Positions 35,906-45,969 of a stretch of 64,000 nt of DNA are shown here, piece after piece (position 1 is the first letter of the stretch; each line of letters begins with the position of its first letter). The stretch spans positions 1-64,000 of the forward strand of contig MICF01000011.1 in NCBI GenBank assembly GCA_001829785.1, given 5' to 3'. The notes under the pieces were generated by a model that saw only the letters and a list, made by a program, of their open reading frames with translations, was not told the origin of the DNA and did no database searches. A program made the translations under genes and the position numbers. The stretch is from Sulfurimonas sp. RIFOXYD12_FULL_33_39. GTDB taxonomy: Bacteria; Campylobacterota; Campylobacteria; Campylobacterales; Sulfurimonadaceae.

Positions 35906-36547
35906 ATGAAAGTAGCTCCTAGTGTTTTATCCGCAGATTTTGGCAATCTACAAAGAGATATCGAGGCTATATGTAAAGCAGGATGCGATTTTGTACATGT
36001 AGATGTAATGGATGGGCATTTTGTTCCGAATTTGACGATAGGACCTGTTGTAGTATCAGCAATCGCAAAGTGTGCAACTAAGCCGCTTGACATTCATCTC
36101 ATGGTTGAAAACAACACTTTTTTTGTTGACCTTTTTGCTCCGCTAAAACCTGAATATATCTCTTTTCATATAGAAGAGGAAAAACACCCTCACAGGCTTA
36201 TTCAAAAAATTCGCTCACTCGGTATAAAGCCGGCTATCGTTTTAAATCCACATACTCCACCTGAAGCTATAGAGTATCTTTTACAAGATTTAGATATGGT
36301 TTTGTTAATGAGTGTAAATCCTGGGTTTGGAGGACAAAGTTTTATTGAGAGCGTTATACCAAAAGCAAAAAGATTAAGTGCTATGAGAGATAAAATAAAT
36401 CCAAAATGCCTTATAGAAGTTGACGGCGGAGTAAGTGATAAAAATATTCACATGTTAAAAGATGCGGGTGTTGATATTGTAGTCGCCGGAAGTTATGTGT
36501 TTAACCATTCAAACAAAAAAGAAGCCATAGAGAGCCTACAAATCTAA
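35906..36547 (+). CDS. rpe: Ribulose-phosphate 3-epimerase
   Basis: 213 residues, a TIM barrel of normal length. Signatures are MKVAPSVLSADFGNL, HVDVMDGHFVPNLTIGP (metal and catalytic Asp), MSVNPGFGGQSFI and EVDGGVSDKN. Interconverts ribulose-5-P and xylulose-5-P. It overlaps trpF by one base. Confidence 0.97.
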   Translation: MKVAPSVLSADFGNLQRDIEAICKAGCDFVHVDVMDGHFVPNLTIGPVVVSAIAKCATKPLDIHLMVENNTFFVDLFAPLKPEYISFHIEEEKHPHRLIQKIRSLGIKPAIVLNPHTPPEAIEYLLQDLDMVLLMSVNPGFGGQSFIESVIPKAKRLSAMRDKINPKCLIEVDGGVSDKNIHMLKDAGVDIVVAGSYVFNHSNKKEAIESLQI

Positions 36548-37134
36548 TGCGTTGTAAAATTTGCGGTATAACATCTTATGAAGATGCAATGGAAGCAATA
36601 GAAGCAGGTGCAGATGCGTTGGGATTTGTTTTTTATGAAAAATCTCCTAGATACATTTCACCGTCTGATGCGAGAAAGATTATAAAAAAATTACCTCCTT
36701 TTGTTGAAAAAGTAGCCCTTTTTGTCAACTGTGATGCCCAAGTAATAAATTCATACTGCCAAGAAGCAGGAGCAACTTTAGCTCAAATCCATTTTGACGC
36801 TCCTGATAAACTGTACGAACAACTCTTTGTTCCTTACATAAAGGTTATACGGGCAAAAGAGCCTAAAGATATATTGCAATTTAGTGATGAATATAGACTT
36901 GTAGATACTTATTGCGAAACATACGGCGGCTCAGGAAAACAACTTAATCTAGAATGGTTTAAAGATATTGATTGTTCAAAAATTATTTTAGCCGGTGGAT
37001 TAACTCCGCAAAATGTATCTTTAGTAAAGCAGTATAGATTTTACGGTGTTGATGTCAGTAGCGGAGTAGAATTCTCTTATGGTAAAAAAGATAGTAATAG
37101 GGTTATGGAATTTATAAAAAATGCAAAAAACTAA
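36547..37134 (+). CDS. trpF: Phosphoribosylanthranilate isomerase
   Basis: 195 residues. Signatures are MRCKICGITSYEDAMEAIEAGADALGF with the catalytic Cys, the GGSGKQLNLEWF loop and GVDVSSGVEFSYGKKD. It acts in tryptophan synthesis. It is isolated from other trp genes and coupled to rpe. Confidence 0.96.
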   Translation: MRCKICGITSYEDAMEAIEAGADALGFVFYEKSPRYISPSDARKIIKKLPPFVEKVALFVNCDAQVINSYCQEAGATLAQIHFDAPDKLYEQLFVPYIKVIRAKEPKDILQFSDEYRLVDTYCETYGGSGKQLNLEWFKDIDCSKIILAGGLTPQNVSLVKQYRFYGVDVSSGVEFSYGKKDSNRVMEFIKNAKN

Positions 37135-37144
37135 GTTGTAGCAG

Positions 37145-37936
37145 ATGCTTATTAATGATTTTTCACTAGATGCTAAAAGTATTCACAAATTATCCTCAAT
37201 AGGACTCTCCTCAAAAACACTAAGAGAGCAGATTGATGACGACTTAGACTTTTCTCTTGAACTCTGGCATTCGCAGGGCTTAGAGATTTTAAAACAGCAA
37301 GGATCATTTTTCTTTGCAACAAAGTTTATCTCCATAGAAGATGCAGAATTTTGTATAGTAGATATTGAAACTAACGGCTCAAAAATAGATAAACATCAGA
37401 TAATAGAGCTTGCTGCAGTAAAAGTTAAAAACGGAAAAATTATAGACAGTTATGAGTCACTCGTTCAGTGTCATGAGATAAATCAACACATTACGGAAAT
37501 AACAGGTATCACTGTAGAAGATACAAAAGATGCACCTACTCTTAAAAAAGTAATGTATGATTTCAAAAATTTCTTAGGAGACGCTGTTTTTATAGCGCAT
37601 GATGTGAAGTTTGATTATAAATTCATATCTCTTAGTATGCAAAAAATAGGACTTGCTCCGCTTCTAAACAGAAGTCTTTGCTCACTATCATTGGCTGAAA
37701 GAACAATTGAGTCATATAGATATGCTCTCTCTTACTTAAATGAATCATTTGATCTAAATCCTGATGCAATTCATCACAGAGCTATGAGCGATGTTATAAC
37801 AACTTATGAGCTTTTTAAATTATCACTTGCAAATTTAGATAAAGATGTAAAAACTGTTGAAGATTTTATAAAGTTTTCAAAAGAGGCAAAAAGGTTAAAA
37901 AGACCTAAATTTGACCCTTTGTTAAAAGAGATTTGA
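37145..37936 (+). CDS. DnaQ-like 3'-5' exonuclease
   Basis: 263 residues. An N-terminal extension of about 70 residues precedes a DEDDh exonuclease. Motifs are FCIVDIETNG (Asp, Glu), FIAHDVKFDYKF (Asp) and HHRAMSDVITTYELF (His, Asp). It could be a Pol III epsilon-type proofreader or a stand-alone nuclease; the N-terminal extension favours a Campylobacterota-specific variant. It is 10 bases after trpF with a weak ribosome-binding site. Confidence 0.9.
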   Translation: MLINDFSLDAKSIHKLSSIGLSSKTLREQIDDDLDFSLELWHSQGLEILKQQGSFFFATKFISIEDAEFCIVDIETNGSKIDKHQIIELAAVKVKNGKIIDSYESLVQCHEINQHITEITGITVEDTKDAPTLKKVMYDFKNFLGDAVFIAHDVKFDYKFISLSMQKIGLAPLLNRSLCSLSLAERTIESYRYALSYLNESFDLNPDAIHHRAMSDVITTYELFKLSLANLDKDVKTVEDFIKFSKEAKRLKRPKFDPLLKEI

Positions 37937-37942
37937 AAATAC

Positions 37943-38878
37943 CTATTCGCTAAATGCGCCCACACTCACAAGCTTGTTGTATCTCATATCCATTCTTTCT
38001 TGATTAGACATTTCACGAAGTTTGGCAAGCTCACTTAGAAAATAATCAGCTATTGCAACAGCAGCGGCTTCTTTATCTCTATGTGCACCTATTAACGGCT
38101 CATCAATAATGTCATCAATTAGCTTTAACTCTTTTAAATCTCCGCTTGTAATTTTCATAGCATTTGTGGCCGCCTCTGCTTTTGCCGGGTCATTCCATAA
38201 TATTGCAGAACACCCCTCAGGCGAAATAACGCTAAATACAGAGTATCTCATCATAGCAAATTTATCGGCAACACCTATTGCCAATGCTCCACCACTTCCG
38301 CCTTCACCTATTACCACAGAGACCGTTTGTGTGTTGAGGGCTGAGAGTTCTAAGAGATTTCTAGCAATTGCTTCACTCTGATTTCTCTCTTCTGCTCCGA
38401 TACCTGGGTATGCACCAGGAGTATCAATTAGCATAAGGACAGGAATATGAAATTTTTCAGCCAATTTTGCCGCACGAAGTGCTTTTCTATACCCTTCCGG
38501 ATGAGGCATACCAAAATTTCTTTTTATTTTATTTTTTGTTCCGCGACCTTTTTGTTCGCCTATAACCATAACTTTTTCATTGCCTATGTAGCCAAGATAG
38601 CATAAAATAGCAGCATCATCACGAAAATGTCTATCTCCATGTATCTCATATTTATCTCTCATAATTAGATTAATATAATCAAGCGCATATGGTCTATCTA
38701 TGTGACGCGCAAGCTGAAGCTGTTGAAACGGAGATAGGTTATTAAATATCTTTGAAACTTCTTTGTCTAAGTTTGCCTTGAGAGATTCTACTGCACCTTC
38801 ATCATGGCGAACTTGTGCAGATATAATATCTTCTTGAATAAATTTAATTTTGCTCTCAAAATCTAAATATGTTGCCAA
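37943..38878 (-). CDS. accA: Acetyl-CoA carboxylase, carboxyltransferase subunit alpha
   Basis: 311 residues, full length. It has [22 protein letters not shown], the oxyanion-hole region [18 protein letters not shown] and [16 protein letters not shown]. First step of fatty-acid synthesis. It ends the gpmI-fabG-acpP-fabF-accA unit, 15 bases after fabF, and converges on the exonuclease gene. Confidence 0.97.
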   Translation of the reverse strand: MATYLDFESKIKFIQEDIISAQVRHDEGAVESLKANLDKEVSKIFNNLSPFQQLQLARHIDRPYALDYINLIMRDKYEIHGDRHFRDDAAILCYLGYIGNEKVMVIGEQKGRGTKNKIKRNFGMPHPEGYRKALRAAKLAEKFHIPVLMLIDTPGAYPGIGAEERNQSEAIARNLLELSALNTQTVSVVIGEGGSGGALAIGVADKFAMMRYSVFSVISPEGCSAILWNDPAKAEAATNAMKITSGDLKELKLIDDIIDEPLIGAHRDKEAAAVAIADYFLSELAKLREMSNQERMDMRYNKLVSVGAFSE

Positions 38879-38893
38879 AATAAATCCTTGTAC

Positions 38894-40111
38894 TTAGATT
38901 TTTTTAAAAATTAACACACCGTTTGTTCCACCAAAACCAAAAGAGTTGCTCATTACTGTATTAAGCTCGGCATATCTTGCTTTATTTGGAACAATATCTA
39001 AATCACAATTTTCATCAGGTGTCTCATAATTTATTGTCGGAGGAATAATTCCATCACGCATTGCTAATAAACATGTAACAGCTTCTATACCGCCTGCAGC
39101 ACCAAGACAATGACCGATTTGCCCTTTAATAGAACTCATCGGGGGACAATTCTCTTTTCCACCTAGCAACTCTTTTACTGCCGCAGTTTCATTTTTGTCA
39201 TTTATAGGAGTGCTTGTCCCATGTGCATTTACATAATCAAGCTTAGGATTACCTGCCATTTTATATGCTGCCCTCATAGCACGCGAAGGACCGTCAAGGC
39301 TCGGCGTTGTAATATGGTTAGCGTCTCCGCTTTCGCCAAAACCTATAATTTCGCCATATATATTTGCTCCACGAGCAATTGCATCTTCATAACTCTCTAA
39401 TATAAGTGCTGCAGCGCCTTCACCCATAACAAAACCGTCACGATCTGTGTCAAAAGGACGAGAAGCTTTTTTCGGCTCTTCATTTCTAGTTGAAAGCGCT
39501 TTCATAGCAGCAAAACCGCCAACACCTGCTCCTGTAATCGCACACTCTGCAGAGACTACCAACATCTTGTCTGCTCCACCGCACATAATAGTTTTAACAG
39601 CTTCACTTATAGCGTGAGTTCCCGCAGCACATGCGGTAACACTTGAAAGGTTTGGACCTTTTGTTCCGTGTTCTATAGAGACAAAACCGCCAAGCATATT
39701 TACAAGAGCACCAGGAATAAAAAACGGACTGATTCTTTTTGGACCTTTTGTCTCAATAATAATGGAATTTTTCTCAATAGACGGAAGTCCGCCGATACCA
39801 GAACCTGCACTAATACCGAATCTTTCCATATCCGTATCTTCAGGCAAGTTTGCATCAAGCATAGCTTCTTGAGCTGCTTTTAGTCCAAGATGTATAAATC
39901 TATCAGCTTTCTTTACCTCTTTTGGAGCCATAACAGTCTCTGGGTCAAAGTTTTTAACTTCTCCTGCAATTTTAACACTGTAATTTTCTGGATCAAAAAG
40001 AGTGATTGTGTCAATTCCGCATTCGCCATCACAAATAGCTTTAAAAGAACTCTCTTTATCATTTCCAACTGCATTTATCATGCCTAAACCAGTAACTACA
40101 ACTCTTCTCAT
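38894..40111 (-). CDS. fabF: 3-oxoacyl-[acyl-carrier-protein] synthase II
   Basis: 405 residues. The Cys-His-His triad is visible in VTACAAGTHAI, NAHGTSTPINDKNE and KGQIGHCLGAAGG. It elongates acyl-ACP. GGAG lies seven bases before the ATG. The 102-base gap after acpP may hold its own promoter, but I see no clear box. Confidence 0.97.
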   Translation of the reverse strand: MRRVVVTGLGMINAVGNDKESSFKAICDGECGIDTITLFDPENYSVKIAGEVKNFDPETVMAPKEVKKADRFIHLGLKAAQEAMLDANLPEDTDMERFGISAGSGIGGLPSIEKNSIIIETKGPKRISPFFIPGALVNMLGGFVSIEHGTKGPNLSSVTACAAGTHAISEAVKTIMCGGADKMLVVSAECAITGAGVGGFAAMKALSTRNEEPKKASRPFDTDRDGFVMGEGAAALILESYEDAIARGANIYGEIIGFGESGDANHITTPSLDGPSRAMRAAYKMAGNPKLDYVNAHGTSTPINDKNETAAVKELLGGKENCPPMSSIKGQIGHCLGAAGGIEAVTCLLAMRDGIIPPTINYETPDENCDLDIVPNKARYAELNTVMSNSFGFGGTNGVLIFKKI

Positions 40112-40213
40112 TAAAATCTCCGTATAAATATATAAAATACTTTTAAATAACCAGAAAACTAGCTATTAAAAAATATTTACTACTGAGGGCTACTCAGTAG
40201 AATTTTTAGATAA

Positions 40214-40441
40214 TTATTTGCTTTCGATATAATTAACTACATCTTTAACAGTTTGAATTTTTTCAGCTTCATCATCAGGAATTTCGATATCGAATTTCTC
40301 TTCAAGTGCCATTACTAATTCAACTACATCAAGGCTGTCAGCACCTAAATCTTCAACAAACTTCGCGTCTTCTTTTACTTCGTCAGCATTTACGCCTAAT
40401 TGTTCTACTACTACTTCTTTAATATCGTCTAAAAGTGCCAT
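40214..40441 (-). CDS. acpP: Acyl carrier protein
   Basis: 75 residues, acidic. The phosphopantetheine Ser is in [16 protein letters not shown]. The 132-base upstream gap after fabG suggests separate transcription, usual for this highly expressed gene. Confidence 0.98.
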   Translation of the reverse strand: MALLDDIKEVVVEQLGVNADEVKEDAKFVEDLGADSLDVVELVMALEEKFDIEIPDDEAEKIQTVKDVVNYIESK

Positions 40442-40573
40442 TCTAGCTCCTATGTTTTATATGTAAAATCTCGTAATTGTAGCATATTTAACTTAAATAA
40501 ACTAACAGCAAAAAAATAAAATATTGAATACTTAAGCCCCTAATCAAAGTGTTTTGATAGAGTAAAATATGAC

Positions 40574-41320
40574 TTACGCCATATTCATTCCGCCGTTTAC
40601 TTTGAGTGTCTCTCCCGTAATGTAGCTAGAGTGGTCAGAGAGTAAAAAGGCTGTCGCCTCTGCTATTTCACTAGGATTTCCAAAACGTGCCATAGGTATT
40701 TTGGAAGTAAAACTGCTTTTGACTTCATCACTTAAAACATCCGTCATTTCTGTTGCTATAAAACCGGGTGTTACGGTGTTGTAGCGAATACCGCTCGTTG
40801 CCGATTCTATTGCAAAACTTTTTGTCATAGCAATTACTCCGCCCTTACTTGCAGAGTAGTTTGTCTGTCCGCCGTTGCCTGTTTCACCGACAATTGAAGC
40901 AATATTTACAACTGAGCCGAATTTTTTCTTTCTCATTGCTTTCATAGCTTCACGGCATCCAATGAAACATGATAAAAGGTTGGCATTTATAACTGACATA
41001 AAATCTTCACTCTTCATACGAATTGCCAGTTTATCGTTCGTAATCCCTGCATTGTTTACAAGATAACTAAGCTCTCCGTCACAATCAACAATAGTCTTAA
41101 TTGCATCAACGAATGCATCTTCATCGCTTACATCAAAACCGATTACCGCTGCACTTCCGCCTGAGGCTTCGATAGCATCTTTCACTTTATCCGCCTCTGT
41201 TGCGCCGTTTCTGTAGTTTATCCAAACTTTAAGCCCATAACCTGCTAAAACTTTTGCAATTTCTGCACCTATACCGCGACTTGAACCGGTTACTAAAACA
41301 TTTTTTCCGCTAAATTTCAT
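40574..41320 (-). CDS. fabG: 3-oxoacyl-[acyl-carrier-protein] reductase
   Basis: 248 residues, a short-chain dehydrogenase. It has the NADP loop VTGSSRGIGAEIA, NNAGITND, the catalytic Ser in VNIASIVGETGN and YSASKGG. It sits between gpmI and acpP, which supports the fatty-acid role over other SDR functions. Confidence 0.95.
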   Translation of the reverse strand: MKFSGKNVLVTGSSRGIGAEIAKVLAGYGLKVWINYRNGATEADKVKDAIEASGGSAAVIGFDVSDEDAFVDAIKTIVDCDGELSYLVNNAGITNDKLAIRMKSEDFMSVINANLLSCFIGCREAMKAMRKKKFGSVVNIASIVGETGNGGQTNYSASKGGVIAMTKSFAIESATSGIRYNTVTPGFIATEMTDVLSDEVKSSFTSKIPMARFGNPSEIAEATAFLLSDHSSYITGETLKVNGGMNMA

Positions 41321-41340
41321 TTTTTTATTCCTTATATTTT

Positions 41341-42816
41341 TTAGATTAGACTGTGATCCATCTCAGATGGTACTTCAATATTCATAAGTTTTAAAACAGT
41401 AGGTGCGATATGATTTAATCCGCCGTTTTCAACTTTGCTTACTCCGTCTGCTTCAACAAAACACCACACTTTTCCAACGGTATGATTTGTCAAGATATTT
41501 CCATCATTATCTCTCATCTCTTCACAGTTTCCGTGATCTGACGTAATAACAACCGCATAGTCCATCTCTTTTGCTTTTTGTAAAATTTTGCCAAGCTCAC
41601 TATCTACCGCAGTTACTGCTTTCTTTGCCGCTTCAAAATTACCGGTATGCCCTACCATATCGCCGTTTGCAAAATTAACTACCACAAAATCAAACTCATC
41701 ATCCATAGCTTTTAATACAACATCACCGACTTTCTTTGCACTCATTTCTGGCTTCTCATCATAAGTTTTTACATTTGGAGACGGAATCAAAACTCTTGTT
41801 TCATTTTCGTAAGGTTCGTCAATTCCTCCGTTAAAAAAGAATGTTACATGTGCATATTTTTCTGTCTCTGCCGTATGAAGCTGTCTTAGCCCTGCTTTTG
41901 AAATTATCTCTGAGAGAGTATTTTGCGGAGCATCTTTTTTAAACAAAACCGGGTAAGAGAAGCTCTTATCATACTCGGTAATCGTTGCAAGATTTACATC
42001 TACATGTACTCTTGAGAACCAGCTAAAATTTTTATCTGCAATAGCAGTTACCATCTCTCGCATTCTATCGCTTCTAAAGTTTATTGTCAGTACGCTGTCT
42101 CCGTCTCTCATCCCATCATAGCCCTCAAATGCCACTGGAGCAACAAATTCATCCGTATCTCCAAGAGCATAAGATGAGCCTATATATCCTGAGGGTTCAT
42201 AGTCTGTTTTTGGAGTCGCATTTATTATAGCTTCATAAGCTCTCTCTACTCTTTCCCAGCGGTTATCTCTATCCATTGCATAAAAACGACCGCTTATTGT
42301 AGCGATTTTCACATTCTCGTTTAAATGCAATTCAACTTGTTTGATATATCTTTGTGCAGAAGTCGGAGAGACGTCTCTACCGTCTGTTATAAGGTGCAAA
42401 AAAACTTCTTTACCCTCTTTTGCCGCGATATCGGCTATCCCCATAAACTGGTCTATGTGTGAGTGAACACCGCCGTCACTCATTAGCCCGATGATATGAA
42501 GCCTATCCGATTTATCTAAAAGATTTTTGAACTCTTCATTGTCTTTAAATCTGTTTTCACTAAGTGCTAGAGATATTTTTACTAAATCCTGATATAAAAT
42601 TCTACCGCTTCCTATGCTCATGTGTCCTACTTCAGAGTTTCCCATCTGACCTTCAGGAAGTCCAACACTAAGTCCGTAAGTATCAATCAGAGAGTGAGGA
42701 GTATTTGAAAATAGTTTGTCATAAGTCGGTTTTGTTGCATGATAAAATGCATTGTATTCTGTCTTTGAACAGTAGCCGATACCGTCCGTTATGACTAAAA
42801 CAGCTTTTTTTGTCAA
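41341..42816 (-). CDS. gpmI: 2,3-bisphosphoglycerate-independent phosphoglycerate mutase
   Basis: 491 residues. Two-manganese phosphomutase: the metal Asp in VITDGIGY, phospho-Ser in [18 protein letters not shown] and C-terminal [14 protein letters not shown] and [10 protein letters not shown]. It is divergent from mraY with a 73-base gap and followed by fabG after 20 bases. Confidence 0.97.
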   Translation of the reverse strand: MTKKAVLVITDGIGYCSKTEYNAFYHATKPTYDKLFSNTPHSLIDTYGLSVGLPEGQMGNSEVGHMSIGSGRILYQDLVKISLALSENRFKDNEEFKNLLDKSDRLHIIGLMSDGGVHSHIDQFMGIADIAAKEGKEVFLHLITDGRDVSPTSAQRYIKQVELHLNENVKIATISGRFYAMDRDNRWERVERAYEAIINATPKTDYEPSGYIGSSYALGDTDEFVAPVAFEGYDGMRDGDSVLTINFRSDRMREMVTAIADKNFSWFSRVHVDVNLATITEYDKSFSYPVLFKKDAPQNTLSEIISKAGLRQLHTAETEKYAHVTFFFNGGIDEPYENETRVLIPSPNVKTYDEKPEMSAKKVGDVVLKAMDDEFDFVVVNFANGDMVGHTGNFEAAKKAVTAVDSELGKILQKAKEMDYAVVITSDHGNCEEMRDNDGNILTNHTVGKVWCFVEADGVSKVENGGLNHIAPTVLKLMNIEVPSEMDHSLI

Positions 42817-42889
42817 TTTTTATCCTTCTAACAAAAGTTTTATGCAATTATACTATAATGTCATTTTTATTTTACAAGGATACCCCACT

Positions 42890-43951
42890 TTGCTATACTG
42901 GCTCTCTGAAATATTAAACATAAACTTACTTGGATATATAACTATAAGAGCCGGAATATCTTTCTTTTTAGCTCTATTTTTTACACTTTTATTAATGCCT
43001 CGCTTTATCAAATGGGCACAAAGCACATCGAGTGTGCAGCCGATAAATGAATGGGCTCCGGATAGACACAAAGATAAGGCACGGACTCCTACAATGGGTG
43101 GAATAGTTTTTATTGCCGCTACTATTTTAGCCTCTGTTTTAAGCATAAAATTTTCTAATGTCTATGCGGTAGGCGCAGTAATTACTCTTATTTTATTTGC
43201 TTTTATAGGATTTAAAGATGATTTTGCAAAAATCAAAAAAAATCAAAACCTAGCAGGACTAAAAGCAAGAACCAAACTAATGCTCCAAAGTGCTTTTGCA
43301 TTAGTTATTTCTATTTTTTTATATCTTGTTTCTGATTTTAATACAAATCTATATATACCTTTTTTAAAAAATCCTATCTTTGACATGCAGATGTATGCTA
43401 TCATCTTTTGGGTAATTATAATCATAGCGACTTCAAATGCCGTAAATCTAACAGATGGACTTGATGGACTTGCAACTGTTCCTTCCATAGCTGCACTTGG
43501 TTCTTTTAGTATTATTATTTACATTACCGGAAATGTTACTTTTAGCTCATATTTATTGATGCCAAATATAAATATTGGAGAAGTTGCAATTGTTTCAAGT
43601 GCTTTAGTCGGTGCATTAACCGGTTTTCTATGGTACAACTGTCACCCGGCCGAAGTTTTTATGGGTGATAGCGGCTCTCTTACGATAGGTGCATTTTTAG
43701 GTTATCTTGCAATTATCTCTAAGAGTGAGATTTTACTTCTTCTAATCGGCTTGATTTTTGTAATAGAGACTCTATCCGTAATATTACAAGTCGGAAGCTA
43801 TAAACTTAGAAAAAAGAGAGTTTTTTTAATGGCTCCTATCCATCACCATTTTGAGATGAAACATTGGGCAGAGAACAAAATAATTGTACGATTTTGGATA
43901 ATTGCCATACTTTCAAATATTCTTGCTCTGATATCGCTAAAGATTCGCTAA
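42890..43951 (+). CDS. mraY: Phospho-N-acetylmuramoyl-pentapeptide transferase
   Basis: 353 residues, about ten membrane helices. Signatures are [36 protein letters not shown] and [14 protein letters not shown] place the start at TTG 42890, nine bases behind AAGGA. The upstream in-frame codons add 33 residues not seen in the family and overlap the divergent gpmI start. It makes lipid I and overlaps murD by one base (TAATG). Confidence 0.95.
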   Translation: MLYWLSEILNINLLGYITIRAGISFFLALFFTLLLMPRFIKWAQSTSSVQPINEWAPDRHKDKARTPTMGGIVFIAATILASVLSIKFSNVYAVGAVITLILFAFIGFKDDFAKIKKNQNLAGLKARTKLMLQSAFALVISIFLYLVSDFNTNLYIPFLKNPIFDMQMYAIIFWVIIIIATSNAVNLTDGLDGLATVPSIAALGSFSIIIYITGNVTFSSYLLMPNINIGEVAIVSSALVGALTGFLWYNCHPAEVFMGDSGSLTIGAFLGYLAIISKSEILLLLIGLIFVIETLSVILQVGSYKLRKKRVFLMAPIHHHFEMKHWAENKIIVRFWIIAILSNILALISLKIR

Positions 43952-45150
43952 TGAAAAGAGTATCTCTGTTTGGTTATGGAAAAACAACAAAAGCATTGAT
44001 AAAGCTATATCCGCATGCAATCTTTTATGACGACAAATGTGTAAAACCATTTACGGATGAAAACGGTTTTAAAATAAAACCATCATCTGATTTTAACCCA
44101 ATTTACTCAGATTTGGAGATTCCATCCCCCGGAATTGCTCCATCAAACCCGCTAATACAAAAAGCGAGAAATCTAATAAGTGAGTATGACTGCTTTGCAA
44201 AAGAGTCTCCTCTTTGCGTTTGGATAAGCGGAACAAACGGAAAAACTACCACGACACAGATGATGCAATTTCTATTAAGCGACAAAGGCTCACAAGAGGG
44301 GGGAAACATAGGAAGACCTCTCGGAGAATTAGACAAACAAGCAAATATGTGGATACTTGAAACCAGCTCTTTTACGATTCACTATACAAATAAAGCTGTG
44401 CCTAATATATACGTTTTACTGCCTATAACACCTGATCATCTAAGTTGGCATGGGGATATGGATAACTATATAGAAGCTAAACTAAAACCTGTTGCTAAAA
44501 TGCGTGAGGGTGAAATTGCGATAATTCCATATACATATAAAGATATAAAAACTTCTGCACATGTAATTACATACAAAGATGAAAATGATTTGGCAGCGTA
44601 CTTTGAGATAGAAATTAACAAAGTAAATTTTAAGGGAGCTTTTTTGATGGATGCTCTTTTGGCGATGGCAGTCGATAAAATTTTATTTGACAGAGTTGAT
44701 TATGAAAAAATAAACACTTTTGTAATTGATCCGCACAGACAAGAGGAGTTATGCGACGCTAAAGGTCGTCTATGGGTAAACGATACAAAAGCCACAAACC
44801 TTGATGCGACTATAGTAGCGTTAAAACGTTATAAAGATTTACATGTACATCTTATCTTAGGCGGTGACGACAAAGGTGTCGATTTGAATGAGCTGTTTGT
44901 CTATCTGCAAACATGCAACGTTACAATCTATGCAATCGGTTCAAATAAAGAAAAACTCTTCAATCTGGCAAAAGAGTACAAAGTTACATGTAACCTTTGT
45001 AAAAATCTTATAGATGCGGTTGAAAAAATAGATAAAAATTTAAAAGATAATGAAGTAGCTCTTCTCTCTCCTGCGGCTGCTAGTCTTGATGAGTTTACTT
45101 CATACGCACACAGAGGCGATTTATTTAAAAAAACGGTTAAAGAGCTTTAG
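43951..45150 (+). CDS. murD: UDP-N-acetylmuramoylalanine--D-glutamate ligase
   Basis: 399 residues from ATG 43951, shorter than E. coli MurD (about 440) but normal for this phylum as far as I recall. The ATP loop is WISGTNGKTTTTQMM. LPITPDHLSWHGDMDNY, DPHRQE and VNDTKATNLDATIVAL follow. It overlaps mraY and purN by one base each, so the three are translationally coupled. Confidence 0.95.
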   Translation: MKRVSLFGYGKTTKALIKLYPHAIFYDDKCVKPFTDENGFKIKPSSDFNPIYSDLEIPSPGIAPSNPLIQKARNLISEYDCFAKESPLCVWISGTNGKTTTTQMMQFLLSDKGSQEGGNIGRPLGELDKQANMWILETSSFTIHYTNKAVPNIYVLLPITPDHLSWHGDMDNYIEAKLKPVAKMREGEIAIIPYTYKDIKTSAHVITYKDENDLAAYFEIEINKVNFKGAFLMDALLAMAVDKILFDRVDYEKINTFVIDPHRQEELCDAKGRLWVNDTKATNLDATIVALKRYKDLHVHLILGGDDKGVDLNELFVYLQTCNVTIYAIGSNKEKLFNLAKEYKVTCNLCKNLIDAVEKIDKNLKDNEVALLSPAAASLDEFTSYAHRGDLFKKTVKEL

Positions 45151-45713
45151 TGAAGAAAGTTGCAATACTGGCATCGTATAATGGAAGCGGTTTTAATGCT
45201 CTACATGAAGCATCTCAAAAAAAAGAACTGGATATTGAAATCGTTCTCGTTATATCAAATAATCCAGATGCCATTGCCCTGCAAAATGCCACAAAGCATA
45301 AAATCAATAATTTTATAGTAAACGCAAAAACAGATGAAAATCCGGATAAAAAAATAGAACAACTTTTAAAAGAGTATAAATGCGAATATCTCTTTTTATC
45401 AGGTTACATGAAAAAGCTCTCACCAAATGTGACCGATAACTTTAAAGTTATAAATTCTCATCCCGCACTCCTTCCAAAATATGGGGGAAAAGGAATGTAC
45501 GGACATTTTGTGCATGAAGCCGTAGTAAAGGGCAAAGAAAAAGAGAGCGGTGTTACAATTCATGTAGTAAATGAAAATTATGATGATGGAGAAATAATTT
45601 TACAAAAAAGACTTACTCTAAATGAAAATGAAACTCCGGACTCTTTGGAGTCAAAAGTTAAACAACTTGAACTAATTGCTATTGTAGAAGCATTTAAAAA
45701 GTATTTAAAATAA
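45150..45713 (+). CDS. purN: Phosphoribosylglycinamide formyltransferase
   Basis: 187 residues, full length. It has the folate-dependent transferase core: ILASYNGSGFNAL, LSGYMKKLSP, the catalytic Asn-His region VINSHPALLPKYGGKGMYG and ESGVTIHVVNENYDDG (Asp). The start is GTG, overlapping the murD stop. It serves purine synthesis in a cell-wall operon. Confidence 0.95.
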   Translation: MKKVAILASYNGSGFNALHEASQKKELDIEIVLVISNNPDAIALQNATKHKINNFIVNAKTDENPDKKIEQLLKEYKCEYLFLSGYMKKLSPNVTDNFKVINSHPALLPKYGGKGMYGHFVHEAVVKGKEKESGVTIHVVNENYDDGEIILQKRLTLNENETPDSLESKVKQLELIAIVEAFKKYLK

Positions 45714-45778
45714 TTAAAAAACAGATACATAAGCTAACTTTCAGTCCTTACTAGCTACAATTGCGCTCTTTAAAAGAT

Positions 45779-45854
45779 GGCCAATTAGCTCAGTCGGTAG
45801 AGCAAATGACTGAAAATCATTGTGTCCTTGGTTCGATTCCGAGATTGGCCACCA
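45779..45854 (+). tRNA. tRNA-Phe (anticodon GAA), copy 1
   Basis: 76 bases with encoded CCA. The acceptor stem GGCCAAT pairs with ATTGGCC, the D-loop has AGCTCAGTCGGTAGAGC and the T-loop has GGTTCGATTCC. The anticodon GAA is at 45812-45814 in ACTGAAAAT. Confidence 0.97.
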
Positions 45855-45885
45855 CCTCTTTTAAAACAATTACTATTTCTTATAT

Positions 45886-45961
45886 GGCCAATTAGCTCAG
45901 TCGGTAGAGCAAATGACTGAAAATCATTGTGTCCTTGGTTCGATTCCGAGATTGGCCACCA
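45886..45961 (+). tRNA. tRNA-Phe (anticodon GAA), copy 2
   Basis: Identical in all 76 bases to copy 1, 31 bases downstream. The flanks after each copy are also similar (ACCT.TTTTAAAAC), which suggests a recent tandem duplication of about 107 bases. Confidence 0.97.
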
Positions 45962-45969
45962 CCTATTTT

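Noticed and set aside
40543..40560. ATCAAA-GTGT-TTTGAT hairpin after fabG as a terminator
   Set aside because: The stem is short and there is no T run after it on either strand.
42791..42889. N-terminal extension of mraY
   Set aside because: The 33 extra residues are unlike MraY and lie in the divergent gpmI start region; TTG 42890 has a proper AAGGA.
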